A stretch of DNA of 64,000 nt from Chrysophaeum taylorii (taxonomy: Eukaryota; Sar; Pelagophyceae; Pelagomonadales; Pelagomonadaceae): the NCBI GenBank assembly GCA_029834535.1, contig JAQMWT010000679.1, positions 62,001-126,000 on the forward strand. The letters run 5' to 3'. Both the position numbers and the translations under genes were made by a program. The notes under the pieces were generated by a model. That model saw only the letters and a program-made list of their open reading frames with translations. It did no database searches and was not told the origin of the DNA. Shown piece after piece: positions 31,472 to 41,412 of the stretch. Every line of letters starts with the position of its first letter. Position 1 is the stretch's first letter.

Positions 31472-32275
31472 ATGTGCAAGCCCGCGCCGTGTTGCACCGT
31501 TTCGAGCACTTTGCTCCCGGCTTACGTCGCCACGCGCGACACGGACGAGCGGCTGGCCATCTTAGCCGAGGCCACCACGGGGCACGAGAGTGCCGCCTTC
31601 CTGCGCCAGGTCGAGACGTTATGCAAGGACGAGGAGGGCTTGTTGCTGGCGCGAGCATTTCTCCAAGACCAGGAGAAGGAAGAGGAGGTGGACTCTCTCT
31701 CCGATGACGAGTGGAATCCCATCGTTGGGGTCGAGGAAAGCAAGGGCGACGACGACGCGCAGCTCGCAGCCGCGCTCTTCCACCTGGAAGAGGTGGCAGC
31801 GACCGTCTACTCTTGCCTTAGCGCGACGCGCGGCGTGCCCCGCCGACGGCTCGACGCCGCGCTCGCCGCGGCATCGTGCCCACCGAGTGTCGGTGCGAGC
31901 GAGTACGTTGACCAAGCCGCGCTCTTCGACGCGTTGGTCGCCGCGCACGACGCGACCGCCCTCGACCAGGCTGCCGTCGACGCGATGACAGTCTACGCTC
32001 TCACCGAAAAGTACTCCAGCCACAATTGGTGGCAGGAGCCGGCGGAGAGTGCAACACCACAAGTCCGCTGTAACGTCGCGCCGCGCCGCGCGGCAGAGCT
32101 CCGCGACGGCCGACTCTTAGGCGAGCTCTTTTTCAACGTCACCCCCAACCGGCGAGATCGGCAACAAGATGCCAACGGCACATGTGCTTCCCCCATTCCA
32201 CCGAACCCCGGCGGCGGGCCCTGCCTCGTCGGCATTGACTTCGATGCGCTCGACGACCTCCTCGGTCTTCCATGA
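31472..32275 (+). CDS. Unknown protein, acidic helical
   Basis: Single-exon frame of 267 aa with coding-like composition. The N-terminal half is helical and acidic (DERLAILAEATTGHESAAFL, then KEEEVDSLSDDEWNP); the middle has a DAALAAASCPPSVG segment; the C-terminal end has ELFFN and GGGPCLVGIDFDALDDLLGL. No signal peptide, transmembrane segment or known domain was recognised. Repeated helices such as LLLARAFLQ suggest a small helical adaptor. The ATG used has a purine at -3 but nothing else supports it, so an upstream exon is possible. Confidence 0.6.
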   Translation: MCKPAPCCTVSSTLLPAYVATRDTDERLAILAEATTGHESAAFLRQVETLCKDEEGLLLARAFLQDQEKEEEVDSLSDDEWNPIVGVEESKGDDDAQLAAALFHLEEVAATVYSCLSATRGVPRRRLDAALAAASCPPSVGASEYVDQAALFDALVAAHDATALDQAAVDAMTVYALTEKYSSHNWWQEPAESATPQVRCNVAPRRAAELRDGRLLGELFFNVTPNRRDRQQDANGTCASPIPPNPGGGPCLVGIDFDALDDLLGLP

Positions 32276-32736
32276 CTATAGCGTTTCTCCTGCGACGACG
32301 CGCTACCGGCCACATTTCCTCTTCTTCTTCTTCTTCTTCTTCTTCTACCCCCCACCCTCCTGCGCGAACCACTGCTCTGCCTTTATAGCTGATACCCACG
32401 AGCCGACGTCCTCATCATTGTTGTTCACACTATTATTATGTTTTTGGCGTCGTCGCCTGCGATACTTTGACTACGTGGGCGCAGAAAAAAAATGCATCAC
32501 AGGCCCCTCCCCAACTTGCGAGTCGAGCGACCTCGTCACACTCCGGAGCCGAGATAAAGGCAAGCTTCCCTTTCCTGTCATGTCCTTTGATATATAAAAC
32601 GGCAGCACGCGGTGCGTGTTGCACCACATGTCGCCGGCGGCAAATAACACTCAACAGCTGGTGGTCCCTCGTCAAAACTCGCGCGAAGAAAGAAACTCTA
32701 AAAAAAGCCGTTTGAAGTCCCGTTGCGTTGAAGTGC
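32276..32736. other. Spacer with (TTC)n tract
   Basis: No gene seen. A TTC triplet run lies at 32321-32347, just after the preceding stop. The final 200 nt are expected to contain the promoter and 5' UTR of the FKBP-like gene. Confidence 0.5.
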
Positions 32737-33369
32737 ATGTTGGTGGTGCTTGCAACGCTCGGCGCCGCCTTGCAGCCCGCGGTGGAGCGGCGGGCGTGGC
32801 TCGGGGCAGCGGCGGTCGCGGTTGTCGCGCGCGACGAGGTCGCTGTGGCGAAATGCACAGACATCGAGAGTTGCCGCGAGGAGGGCGAGAGGCGAATCGA
32901 AGAGGAGGAACGAATGAAAGGTCCCACCGTTTCGCTGCCCGGGGGCGTTCGGTATCGAGAAATGGAGCTCGGCGATGGTCCCGCGCTCGCAGTGGGCGAC
33001 AGCGCCGACATTCGCTTTCAGGTTCTCCAGTCAGCGAACGGGTATTTCATGTACGGCGTGCCGGACCGCATGGGCAAGGACCTCAGCGAGACCTACCGCG
33101 TCACGCTTGGCAGCCTCGATGTCCCGGAGGGCGTCGAAGACGCGATGGTTGGCGCCGCTCGCGGATCGAGGCGACGCGTCCAGCTCCCCCCGAACAAAGG
33201 GTTCGCTACCTCTGAGTGGCGACCCGAGCCCGCGGATTTTGCCGGGAAGCAGCGAATCAAACGTTTCCAGGCCCTTCTCACGGGTAGCGGCTCTCAGCCG
33301 GGCTACGACGCCCAAATTCTCTTCGAGTTCGAGGTCGTCCGAGTCAAGAAGCGCTCCAAGTCGACCTGA
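32737..33369 (+). CDS. Thylakoid-lumen FKBP-type peptidyl-prolyl isomerase-like protein
   Basis: 210 aa from the ATG at 32737. The N-terminus has a short hydrophobic part (MLVVLATLGAALQPA), then ERRAWLGAAAVAVVA ending near AVA, the arrangement of a twin-arginine lumenal transit signal. The mature part resembles plant lumenal FKBPs: SLPGGVRYREMELGDGPAL, then VGDSADIRFQV, FMYGVPDRMGK, LDVPEGVEDAMVGAARGSRR and a final ILFEFEVVRVKK strand. Several residues of the canonical FKBP drug/substrate pocket appear altered, as in many lumenal paralogues, so isomerase activity is uncertain and a chaperone or assembly role is as likely. Photosystem or NDH assembly partners are family knowledge only. Confidence 0.8.
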   Translation: MLVVLATLGAALQPAVERRAWLGAAAVAVVARDEVAVAKCTDIESCREEGERRIEEEERMKGPTVSLPGGVRYREMELGDGPALAVGDSADIRFQVLQSANGYFMYGVPDRMGKDLSETYRVTLGSLDVPEGVEDAMVGAARGSRRRVQLPPNKGFATSEWRPEPADFAGKQRIKRFQALLTGSGSQPGYDAQILFEFEVVRVKKRSKST

Positions 33370-33950
33370 GTGGCAGCTTTGCCTGGCGACTCTAACAAAC
33401 ATAAGAAGCTCCCACCTACTTCGACCGCCGGCCACTTAGACCGAGGGAACGAGAGAGGCGGCGGTTGGTGCTTCGCCGCTTCACCTCCGTTCGCATCCAT
33501 TATCTTTTGGTTGTCTTGCCGGTATTACCGGAGTGATTCCGTTCCACCGGTAGCATTGATCTCCCTCCCTCCCTCCCGAATGTGGATGGGAAGGGACGAG
33601 TTGGGAGCACACATGCTCAACATACGAAAACAAAAGCGTTCAAGCGGGGTTTTGCAGCAAGCAACTCCCAGGTTCGCAAAGCCGCCGGCGGGTTATTACA
33701 TGGTCTCGTGCTGCACCCTCGTGCCTGCCTCCTCGTGTTGTGGCACTTCATCATCTTGCACTTCCACCCCTCCAGGCCCGCCGCCTCCCTCATACTCGGC
33801 AGTAAAGCCCTTTGTTGACGCCCACCTCAGCGCAAGGACTCACACGTAAGTACACGAGGGAGGCACGCAATTCAACTCCCGCAAAATGTACCTTATTTAC
33901 TTCAAGACATAACCCGTCGTAAATTTCATTTCGACGCACGCCGCACTGTC
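33370..33950. other. Spacer before the repeat array
   Basis: No gene seen. It contains a short CTCCCT direct repeat near 33561-33574 and otherwise has mixed composition. Confidence 0.45.
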
Positions 33951-34620
33951 TGTCTTTTTTGGACACGACAAGTGCAGGCCAGTAAGTTCACCTAGTCTTT
34001 TGGTCTCATTAAGTTCACCTGGTCGGTTTTCCCAATCGGCGTAAACCCTCGTGCTTGTGGGGTAGGGTGGAGTCGTCGACCCGGAAGAGGATAACCTCGG
34101 GGTTGCCGATCGACAGAGAGCCACGTAGAGCTGGACGTGGCAGAAGACGGGCTTGGGCAAGAGGACGCCAACCTCGCGGGGCGTCTGGCCCTGGCTCTTG
34201 TTGATCGTTTGGCGTCGGCGGGCCTTAAGGGATACAGGTTGGAGGAGCCTCGGTGACACAACACGAGGTGACACAACACGATCGATCATGTATCTGGTAC
34301 CGTTGCAGTGGCCGTGCGACGGGTCGAGGTTGCGAAGACATTAAGCTCGCGATCAAAGTCAGCATGCCGTTGGTTGTCAGGGAGTTGAAAACTCGACTGT
34401 TAAGAGCGAGGCGTCGTCTTCCGACTCAACCTAGTCGGCCGAAAAGAACTCCGACGCCTCGTCTCCGGGAAAAAAAGACCGCGGTCACGCGCGCGTTGTC
34501 AGCATCGACAACATCGTTTCGACGGGGCGTGAGAATGGCGCGCTGAAAGAGCCGCCGCGGGTCGTGGAAACAGTCTGCGAGGTCGCCGTAGACAGCTTGG
34601 AGGATCACTGGCTGGCTCGC
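33951..34620 (-). mobile_element. PIF1-type helicase fragment, copy B (inverted)
   Basis: Minus-strand copy of the helicase C-terminal fragment. Recognisable pieces are ILQAVYGDLADCFHDPRRLFQRAILTPRR (split here as ILQAVYGDLADCFHDP and RRLFQRAILTPRR, 34608-34540) and TINKSQGQTPREVGV then PVFCHVQLYVALCR (about 34205-34100), in different frames. The minisatellite word aggtgaactta is present at its end (33990-34025, reverse strand). It is a pseudogene, oriented opposite to copies C-F. Confidence 0.8.
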
Positions 34621-34660
34621 GTACCTACCTGATCCTTACCCTAAATCGGGGGACAACCCG

Positions 34661-34851
34661 CACATCCCTCATACCCCACAAACCCACCCACATCCTTCAT
34701 GCTCCCCACAGCAGTCCTAACTACTAATCGACAGATGTTTGTCAGTTTGTCTGTCTGTCTGTCTGTCTTTAAATGTCGACTGCTAAGGGCGACCTGGGGG
34801 GTGTGTGTGGGGAGCATGATGTGGGTGGGTTTGTGGGGTATGAGGGATGTG
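34661..34851. repeat. Palindrome joining helicase copies B and C
   Basis: Arms at 34661-34710 and 34806-34851 are reverse complements over about 46 nt, apart from a 4-nt indel; the spacer is 95 nt and holds a (GTCT)n run (34749-34767). Flanking sequence continues the symmetry outward (gatccttaccctaaatcg at 34631 against cgatttagggtaaggatc at 34931), so this is the centre of a larger inverted repeat. Confidence 0.85.
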
Positions 34852-35155
34852 CCTGACGGGCGGAGATAAGTACGCGGGACCTAGTCGGGGTCATCGCTGG
34901 GCGTGGGGCAGGCGAAGATAGTTTGTCCCTCGATTTAGGGTAAGGATCATGTAGGTCCGCGAGCCAGACATTGATCCTCCCAAGCCGTCTGCGGCGACCT
35001 CGCAGACTGTTTCCACGACCCGCGGCGGCTCTTTCAGCGCGCCATTCTCACGCCCCGTCGAAACGATGTTGTCGATGCTGACAACGCGCGCGTGACCGCG
35101 GCCTTTTTTCCCGGAGACGAGGCGTCGGTGTTCTTTCTTTCGTTCGACTGGGCAA
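34852..35155 (+). mobile_element. PIF1-type helicase fragment, copy C (truncated)
   Basis: Plus-strand copy. It begins with the common leader (cgcgggacctagtcggggtcat, then ccctcgatttagggtaagg) and holds the first helicase part up to the gaggcgtcgg block, then breaks off into unrelated sequence (about 35130-35200). The later TINKSQGQT part is missing. Confidence 0.75.
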
Positions 35156-35203
35156 AAGGGGGGTGGCGCCACGTCGGTCGGTCGCGGTGTTGCGGTTAGA
35201 CTG

Positions 35204-36080
35204 GCGGAACTGCCTAAATCGGGGGGCAGTCCTAACTACTTAATCGACAGATGTTTGTCAGTCTGTCTGTCTGTCTGGTCGACTGCTAAGAGGGGGTGTG
35301 TGTATGGTTTGTCTTTAAATGTACTGCTAAGAGCATGAGGATGTGGGTGGGTTTGTGGGGTATGAGGGATGTGCCTGACGGGCGGAGATAAGTACGCGGG
35401 ACCTAGTCGGGGTCATCGCTGAGGCGTGGGGCAGGCGAAGAGAGGACGGGCCCCGCCCGTAGTTTGTCCCTCGATTTAGGGTAAGGATCATGTAGGTCCG
35501 CGAGCCAGACATTGATCCTCCCAAGCCGTCTGCGGCGACCTCGCAGACTGTTTCCACGACCCGCGGCGGCTCTTTCAGCGCGCCATTCTCACGCCCCGTC
35601 GAAACGATGTTGTCGATGCTGACAACGCGCGCGTGACCGCGGCCTTTTTTTCCCGGAGACGAGGCGTCGGAGTTCTTTTTGGCCGACTAGGTTGGGTCGG
35701 AAGACGACGCCTCGCTCTTAACAGTCGAGTTTTCAACTCCCTGACAACCAACGGCATGCTGACTTTGATCGCGAGCTTAAAGTCTTCGCAACCTCGACCC
35801 GTCGCACGGCCACTGCAATGGTCCCAGATACATGATCGATCGTGTCACCGAGGCTCCTCCAACCTGTATCCCTTAAGGCCCGCCGACGCCAAACGATCAC
35901 CAAGAGCCAGGGCCTGACGCCCCGCGAGGTCGGCGTCCTCTTGGCGAAGCCCGTCTTCTGCCACGTCCAGCTCTACGTGGCTCTCTGTCGATCGGCAACC
36001 CCGAGGATATCCTCTTCTGGGTCGACGACTCCACCCTACCCCACACGTGCTGCGCAATACCGATAAGCCCCCTCCCGGCG
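35204..36080 (+). mobile_element. PIF1-type helicase fragment, copy D
   Basis: Plus-strand copy with the leader from about 35370, the start of the helicase part at 35514 and the ITKSQGLTPREVGVLLAKPV box at about 35890-35955, then QLYVALCR and a GSTTPPYP end. Internal frame shifts are present. It is preceded by a copy of the cctaactac-taatcgacagatg block (35228) and a (GTCT)n run. Confidence 0.8.
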
Positions 36081-36540
36081 TCTACACGCGCACTATAGGT
36101 TAACTTACTGGGGCCAGGTGAACTTACTGGAACCAGGTGAACTTTCTGGGGTTAGAGATTGGGACTAGGTGAACTTAGTGACCAGGTGAACTTACTGAGA
36201 CCGAGTGTGAATTTACTGGGGCTTTTAGAGTAAACTAAAAGGTTAGCGGCGTGTGCGGATCAAAGCAGCTTAGATTGGCGGGGGTGAGAGCGACGAGCTC
36301 ATGGGAGAGTGGGTGTGAGTTTACGCCGAACTTACTGGGGTTAGAGATTGGGTTTACGCCGAATTTGCTGGGGTTAGAGATTGGGACTAGGTGAACTTAA
36401 CAGAAACAGGTGAACTTGCTGGGGTTAGAGATAGGGACGGATAAGAAAGTTCGTACGAGCCGTTAACTATGTCCTAACTACTAATCGACAGATCCTAACT
36501 ACTAATCGACAGATGTTTGTCTGTCTGTCTGTCTGTCTGT
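36081..36540 (+). repeat. AGGTGAACTTACTGG minisatellite and AGCTTAGATTGGCGG block, unit D
   Basis: Imperfect repeats of a 15-19-nt word (accaggtgaacttactggg) run from 36100 to about 36430, interrupted at 36224-36315 by a block containing gagtaaac, gatcaaagcagcttagattgg and gagagcgacgagctc. The unit closes with two copies of cctaactactaatcgacagat (36472 and 36486) and (GTCT)n/(GTTT)n runs. Confidence 0.8.
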
Positions 36541-37558
36541 TTGTTTGTTTGTCCCTCGATTTAGGGTAAGGATCAGGTTGGCGCGAGAGTAAGGATCAGG
36601 TAGAAGCGAGAGCCAGACAGTGATCCTCCAAGCCGTCTACGGCGACCTCGCAGACTATTTCCACGACCCGCGGCGGCTCTTTCAGCGCGCCATTCTCACG
36701 CCCCGTCGAAACGATGTTGTCGATGCTGACAACGCGCGCATGACCGCGGCCTTTTTTTCCCGAAGACGAGGCGTCGGAGTTCTTTTCGGCCGACTAGGTT
36801 GGGTCGGAAGACGACGCCTCGCTCTTTACAGTCGAGTTTTCAACTCCCTGACAACCAACGGCATGCTGACTTTGATCGCGAGCTTAAAGTCTTCGCAACC
36901 TCGACCCGTCGCACGGCCACTGCAACGGTACCAGATACATGATCGATCGTGTCGTTGTCACCGAGGCTCCTCCAACCTGTATCCCGTAAGGCCCGCCGAC
37001 GCCAAACGATCACCAAGAGCCAGGGCCAGACGCCCCGCGAGGTCGGCGTCCTCTTGCCCAAGCCCGTCTTCTGCCACGTCCAGCTCTACGTGGCTCTCTG
37101 TCGATCGGCAACCCCGAGGATATGCTCTTCTGAGTCGACGACTCCACCCTACCCACACGTGCTGCGCAATACCGATAAGCCCCCTCCCGGCGTCTACACG
37201 CGCACTGTAGGTGAACTTACTGGGACCAGGTGAACTTACTGGGGTTTGAGATTGGGACTAGGTGAATAGTGACCAGGTGAACTTACTGGGACCAGGTGAA
37301 CATACTGGGGTTTTAGAGTAAAGGGTTTTTAGAGTAAACTCAAAGGTTGGCGGCGCGTGCGGATCAAAGCAGCTTAGATTGGCGGAGGCGAGAGCGACGA
37401 GCTCAAAGGAGTTGGTGTGAGCTAGGTGAACTTACTGACCAGGTGAACTTATATGAAACTTACTGGGACCAGGTGAACTTACTGGGGTTAGAGATTGGGA
37501 CTAGGTGAACTTACTGGCCTGCACTTGTGTTTGTCTGTCTGTCTGTTTGTTTGTTTGT
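36541..37558 (+). mobile_element. 1018-bp tandem unit E: PIF1-type helicase fragment plus minisatellite
   Basis: Unit E has leader, helicase fragment (about 36620-37180, open for 196 codons before degeneration), minisatellite (37205-37310 and 37425-37520) and the cagcttagattggcgg block (about 37345-37410). The identical landmark gatcctccaagcc lies at 36622 here and at 37640 in the next unit, a spacing of 1018 nt. Helicase pieces: YGDLADYFHDPRRLFQRAIL and ITKSQGQTPREVGVLLPKPV. Confidence 0.85.
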
Positions 37559-38578
37559 CTGTCTGTTTGTCCCTCGATTTAGGGTAAGGATCAGGTAGGC
37601 GCGAGAGTAAGGATCAGGTAGGCGCGAGAGCCAGACAGTGATCCTCCAAGCCGTCTACGGCGACCTCGCAGACTATTTCCACGACCCGCGGCGGCTCTTT
37701 CAGCGCGCCATTCTCACGCCCCGTCGAAACGATGTTGTGGATGCTGACAACGCGCGCATGACCGCGGCTTTTTTTTTTTCCCCGGAGACGAGGCGTCGGA
37801 GTTCTTTTCGGCCGACTAGGTTGGGTCGGAAGACGACGCCTCGCTCTTTACAGTCGAGTTTTCAACTCCCTGACAACCAACGGCATGCTGACTTTGATCG
37901 CGAGCTTAAAGTCTTCGCAACCTCGACCCGTCGCACGGCCACTGCAACGGTACCAGATACATGATCGATCGTGTCGTTGTCACCGAGGCTCCTCCAACCT
38001 GTATCCCGTAAGGCCCGCCGACGCCAAACGATCACCAAGAGCCAGGGCCAGACGCCCCGCGAGGTCGGCGTCCTCTTGGCGAAGCCCGTCTTCTGCCACG
38101 TCCAGCTCTACGTGGCTCTCTGTCGATCGGCAACCCCGAGGATATCCTCTTCTGGGTCGACGACTCCACCCTACCCCACACGTGCTGCGCAATACCGATA
38201 AGCCCCCTCCCGGCGTCTACACGCGCACTATAGGTTAACTTACTGGGACCAGGTGAACTTACTGGAACCAGGTGAACTTACTGAGGTTAGAGATTGGGAC
38301 TAGGTGAACTTAGTGACCAGGTGAACTTACTGAGACCAAGTGTGTGAACTTACTGGGGCTTTTAGAGTAAACTCAAAGCTTAGCGGCGTGTGCGGATCAA
38401 AGCACCTTAGATTGGCGGGGGTGAGAGCGACGAGCTCGCAGGAGAGTGGGGTGAGTGGGTGTGAGCACGAGTGGGCTTACGCCGAATTTACTGGGGTTAG
38501 AGATTGGGACTAGGTGAACTTAACAGGGTGAAAATGCTGGGGTTAGAGATTGGGAGTAGGTGAACTTACTGGCCTGCA
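37559..38578 (+). mobile_element. Tandem unit F: PIF1-type helicase fragment plus minisatellite
   Basis: Second direct copy, nearly identical to unit E over leader and helicase fragment (about 37638-38200), then minisatellite (38225-38345 and 38480-38572) and the AGCTTAGATTGG block (38361-38450; here acct instead of agct). The array ends at about 38580, where similarity stops. Confidence 0.85.
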
Positions 38579-39263
38579 CTTGTTTGTACTAAGACATACT
38601 CAACGGATCGCTGAGCTATGTTCATTTGTACTCAAGCAGTATGTGCCGCCACGCCGCGAGATCGTCGCGATGGAACTAGTCCCCATAGTGAAGTCGGCAT
38701 CCTTTCGTCCCCTCACGCAAAAAAAGGAAAAAGCCCACGCGTTGTAGGACCCGTCGTTGCGGCGCGGGCTAGTCTCGTTTTCTTATCCGACCCTAACTCT
38801 TGGGCTCAAAGAAAACGCCAACCTCGGCTTTGGTCAAGGTCGTCCCGTTATCATAGAGAAGATTTCAGTTTATCGGAGCGAAAATTCGACTTTCGTGGCC
38901 ACTATCCTCCACAAACATACCATGGTATGGTAGATAGCACCGCACCTTAGATCAGCGCGCACGTGCCGAACGAACAAAACAGAGACGATGGCGCTACACC
39001 GAGGCAAGTTGGTCTGGACCAAGCTTACAGCAGCCTCTACCTTGGCGGCAGCGTCCAAATTCAGGAAAAATTAGATGCGCACCATGAAACATGCAAACCA
39101 GGAATCCCTGAGATCACATATGACCCGGTTTCGGCCAGCGGGCGAAGTTTCGGGAGGATACATGTGGATAAAGCGAGTTGTGCCGCAACTGGTGGACGGC
39201 AGCTGCGTTCGAAGACTCTCTAATTCGTATGTGCGAGTACAGACCTAAAAATTCGGCGTCGTG

Positions 39264-39996
39264 TCATGGCACGATCTCATTCAGCCATGTCTCTGCAGCC
39301 TCTTTCGAAAGAAACTCGCAAATCACGATCTCTGCCGCCCACTTTGCCGTTGACCAAGCCTCTTTCGCGCTGCAACAGCGTGGAAACCATGCGTATGGCA
39401 GTGCGTATGGTCTTACTTTCAGCATTGTGCTGATCTTCAGACCACCGTGCTCACTTCGCGAGTGTACCAACGCCATGTCATAGTTTTCCGGGTGTTAGTG
39501 CCATATATTGAAAGCAGCATCTTTCAGGTCGGAAGCTGCTAGAATCTCTTTTAAAAAAAATGGTGAAAAAAGTAGCCCGCGGGGTTCCATTCGTGCAGCC
39601 ATCATCTCGTGAGTCCCATGTTGCACGAAGATACTTCCACGGAGCGCAAACGATTAGAAGTGGTGGTCTCGCACAACACCTGGCACCTTCCATCACAGTG
39701 TTTAAACGATCATGCAAATCAATCCGTGTTCGCTCGACCCGCCCATCTACCTCACAAGGTGCGAGGCATAGACGGACGAGCTGGTGGTGGTGACGAGAGC
39801 ACTGTTCAAGCAATTTTCGCACGAAAGCCTGCCCACGCGATCTGCAGCTGGACGAGAAATGCTCTTGCCGATGCCTAGCGTGCCGTTGACGGCGCAGTGC
39901 CCGCGTAAGGCCCGACTTTAGATGGTTGTTCGAAAAGGTTTGGTTTTTTCGATTCGACGGGAACTCAACATAAACTTTCGCTATGCCCCGAGCCAA
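39264..39996 (-). pseudogene. Possible decayed P-loop NTPase
   Basis: On the minus strand near 39870-39830 the sequence reads NGTLGIGKS and, after a one-base shift, FLVQLQIAWAGFRAKI. That is a Walker-A loop followed by a hydrophobic helix, as in the GxPGIGKS type of NTPases found in Crinkler- and RHS-like proteins. Further down, 39476-39264 has an open stretch with CCSAKEAWSTAKWAAEI. Stops and frame shifts separate the parts. This is a weak call based on one motif. Confidence 0.25.
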
Positions 39997-40309
39997 CGCA
40001 GTCGAACGAAAGATCAGCTACGCTACCGGCGGTGAGTGGTTACCGCCTCTCGCGAGCGCTGTGCCAGTACGCCACCGTTGCGTCGCGTACACGAGAGATG
40101 ATAAGGGCTGCATGTGCCAATCTGTTGCTTGTTGATGATCGTCGACGAGCGCGCCACAGTCGACAACCGTTTGAAACGAAGCAATTTGGGGCCGTAGAGC
40201 TGCTCCTTCGCTCTAGACTCGGCCGCCTCGTTCGCAGGATCCTTTGTCGATGGCCGCCCGCAGTTGACGATTCGCAAACGCTTTGCCGCATCCAAGCGCT
40301 TCGAGATTG

Positions 40310-40378
40310 CAATACCCTAACCCTGCGCTCACCTTTGAGTTTACTCCTAAACCCTAACGGTAGGGTTAAAAATGTGGA
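40310..40378 (-). repeat. Telomere-like words with repeat-family block
   Basis: Contains accctaaccctg, cctaaaccctaac and tagggtta within 60 nt, plus cctttgagtttactcc, which is the reverse complement of the ggagtaaactcaaagg block found at 46900-46970. It is a short fragment of the dispersed repeat, not a telomere array. Confidence 0.6.
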
Positions 40379-40424
40379 GGTAAATATCGATGACGTGGTT
40401 CAGGCTGCGGGTGCTCTCGACGAA

Positions 40425-41129
40425 ATGAGCCTGCCGCCGTCGCGCATCGCGTTGAGCGCGTCATTGCTGGGGGGATGCACGTGGCTCGCGGCGATGAGAC
40501 TCGTCAAAAAATCGCGAGTTGCCGCGCTGCTGGGAGCTGGCGTCGCGGTGACGTTGGGGATGGACGGCGCGCACTTCGTTCGAATGGCTCTTGGTGACTT
40601 GTCGCGGGTCTTGCGGCGCCTACCACGGCGCAGCGTGCTCGAAGAAGACCGCGCGAGGTTCCGAGTATGGCCGAGCGACATCGACCGGAACGGTCATTGT
40701 AACAACGCTAAGTTTGTTCGGGTGGCCAACTACGCGCGCCGCTCGTTCTGGGCGCGGTGCGGCGCCTGGGCCGAGTGCCTGCGGCACGAGCCCAAGGTGA
40801 ATCTCATCGTGACGGCCACAACGATCAGATACCGTCGGGAGCTCAAACTCTTCGATAGCTACGAGGTAGTCAGCCGCCTCCGATACTGGGACGCGAAGTG
40901 CTTTTACACGGAGCATCGGTTTGTCAAGGACGACTTTGTGCACGCAATCCAGCACGTCAAGTATCGCGTCGTCGGCTCGGGGCCGATAAAGACACCCGCA
41001 GACCTCTTGCGCGCAGTCTCGTCCGATACCTTCGACTCACCACCGAGTCTCGACGCGATGCCTGAACTCCAGGCCTGGATTCAATATGATGCCGCCTCCT
41101 CGGCCGCCTTGCGGCCATCAACACCCTAA
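40425..41129 (+). CDS. THEM6-like thioesterase-superfamily protein
   Basis: 234 aa from the ATG at 40425; the frame stays open upstream to 40032 but that part crosses the repeat fragment and lacks homology. After one or two hydrophobic helices (IALSASLLGGCTWLAAM, VAALLGAGVAVTLG) the protein shows the hot-dog pattern of THEM6: VWPSDIDRNGHCNNAKFVRV (short helix with Asp and paired Asn), ARRSFW, LIVTATTIRYRRELKLFDSY and a KCFYTEHRFVKDDFVHAI strand. THEM6 proteins are ER-membrane relatives of 4HBT acyl-CoA thioesterases; substrates are not firmly known. The Asp and the HxNN-like motif (HCNN) are retained. Confidence 0.8.
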   Translation: MSLPPSRIALSASLLGGCTWLAAMRLVKKSRVAALLGAGVAVTLGMDGAHFVRMALGDLSRVLRRLPRRSVLEEDRARFRVWPSDIDRNGHCNNAKFVRVANYARRSFWARCGAWAECLRHEPKVNLIVTATTIRYRRELKLFDSYEVVSRLRYWDAKCFYTEHRFVKDDFVHAIQHVKYRVVGSGPIKTPADLLRAVSSDTFDSPPSLDAMPELQAWIQYDAASSAALRPSTP

Positions 41130-41412
41130 GCTCGGTCGGTCGGTCGGTCGGTCGAGCAGGTTGTATCTATTGTACTCTGTACTTATTTACCGCGCTCGGA
41201 GTCCCCCGTCCAGCCGCCGCCGCCGCCGTAGTTGGTGAGGGCTTCCCTGTTCAAGAGTTCGGGCAAGAGCAGCAGCGGCGGCGGCGGCGAACGCCGTGCT
41301 TCGTTCGACGAGGAGTGCCGAAATGATGTATGTATGCACAGCGGAGAGGGTCCGTCCGTCCGAGCAGCGCGCATAAATAAAGGTCCCGGAGCGGCACGAA
41401 CGGAGATTGCGG
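41130..41412. other. Tail-to-tail spacer with (GGTC)n
   Basis: A tetranucleotide run (tcgg)n lies at about 41133-41153 after the THEM6-like stop. No gene seen in the spacer itself. Confidence 0.6.

Larger units (their letters stand above)
38579..40424. other. Spacer with possible gene relic
   Basis: Composition is closer to 50% GC than in the flanking genes. No intact gene is visible. The minus strand of 39264-39996 contains the P-loop relic listed separately. The plus strand of 40032-40424 is open in the frame of the THEM6-like gene, but the reading has no recognisable domain. Confidence 0.45.

Noticed and set aside
40310-40378. Telomere
   Set aside because: Only isolated CCCTAA words, flanked by genes on both sides.
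40032-40424. N-terminal extension of the THEM6-like protein
   Set aside because: Open frame crosses a repeat fragment with telomere-like words and lacks homology; the ATG at 40425 gives a THEM6-like length.
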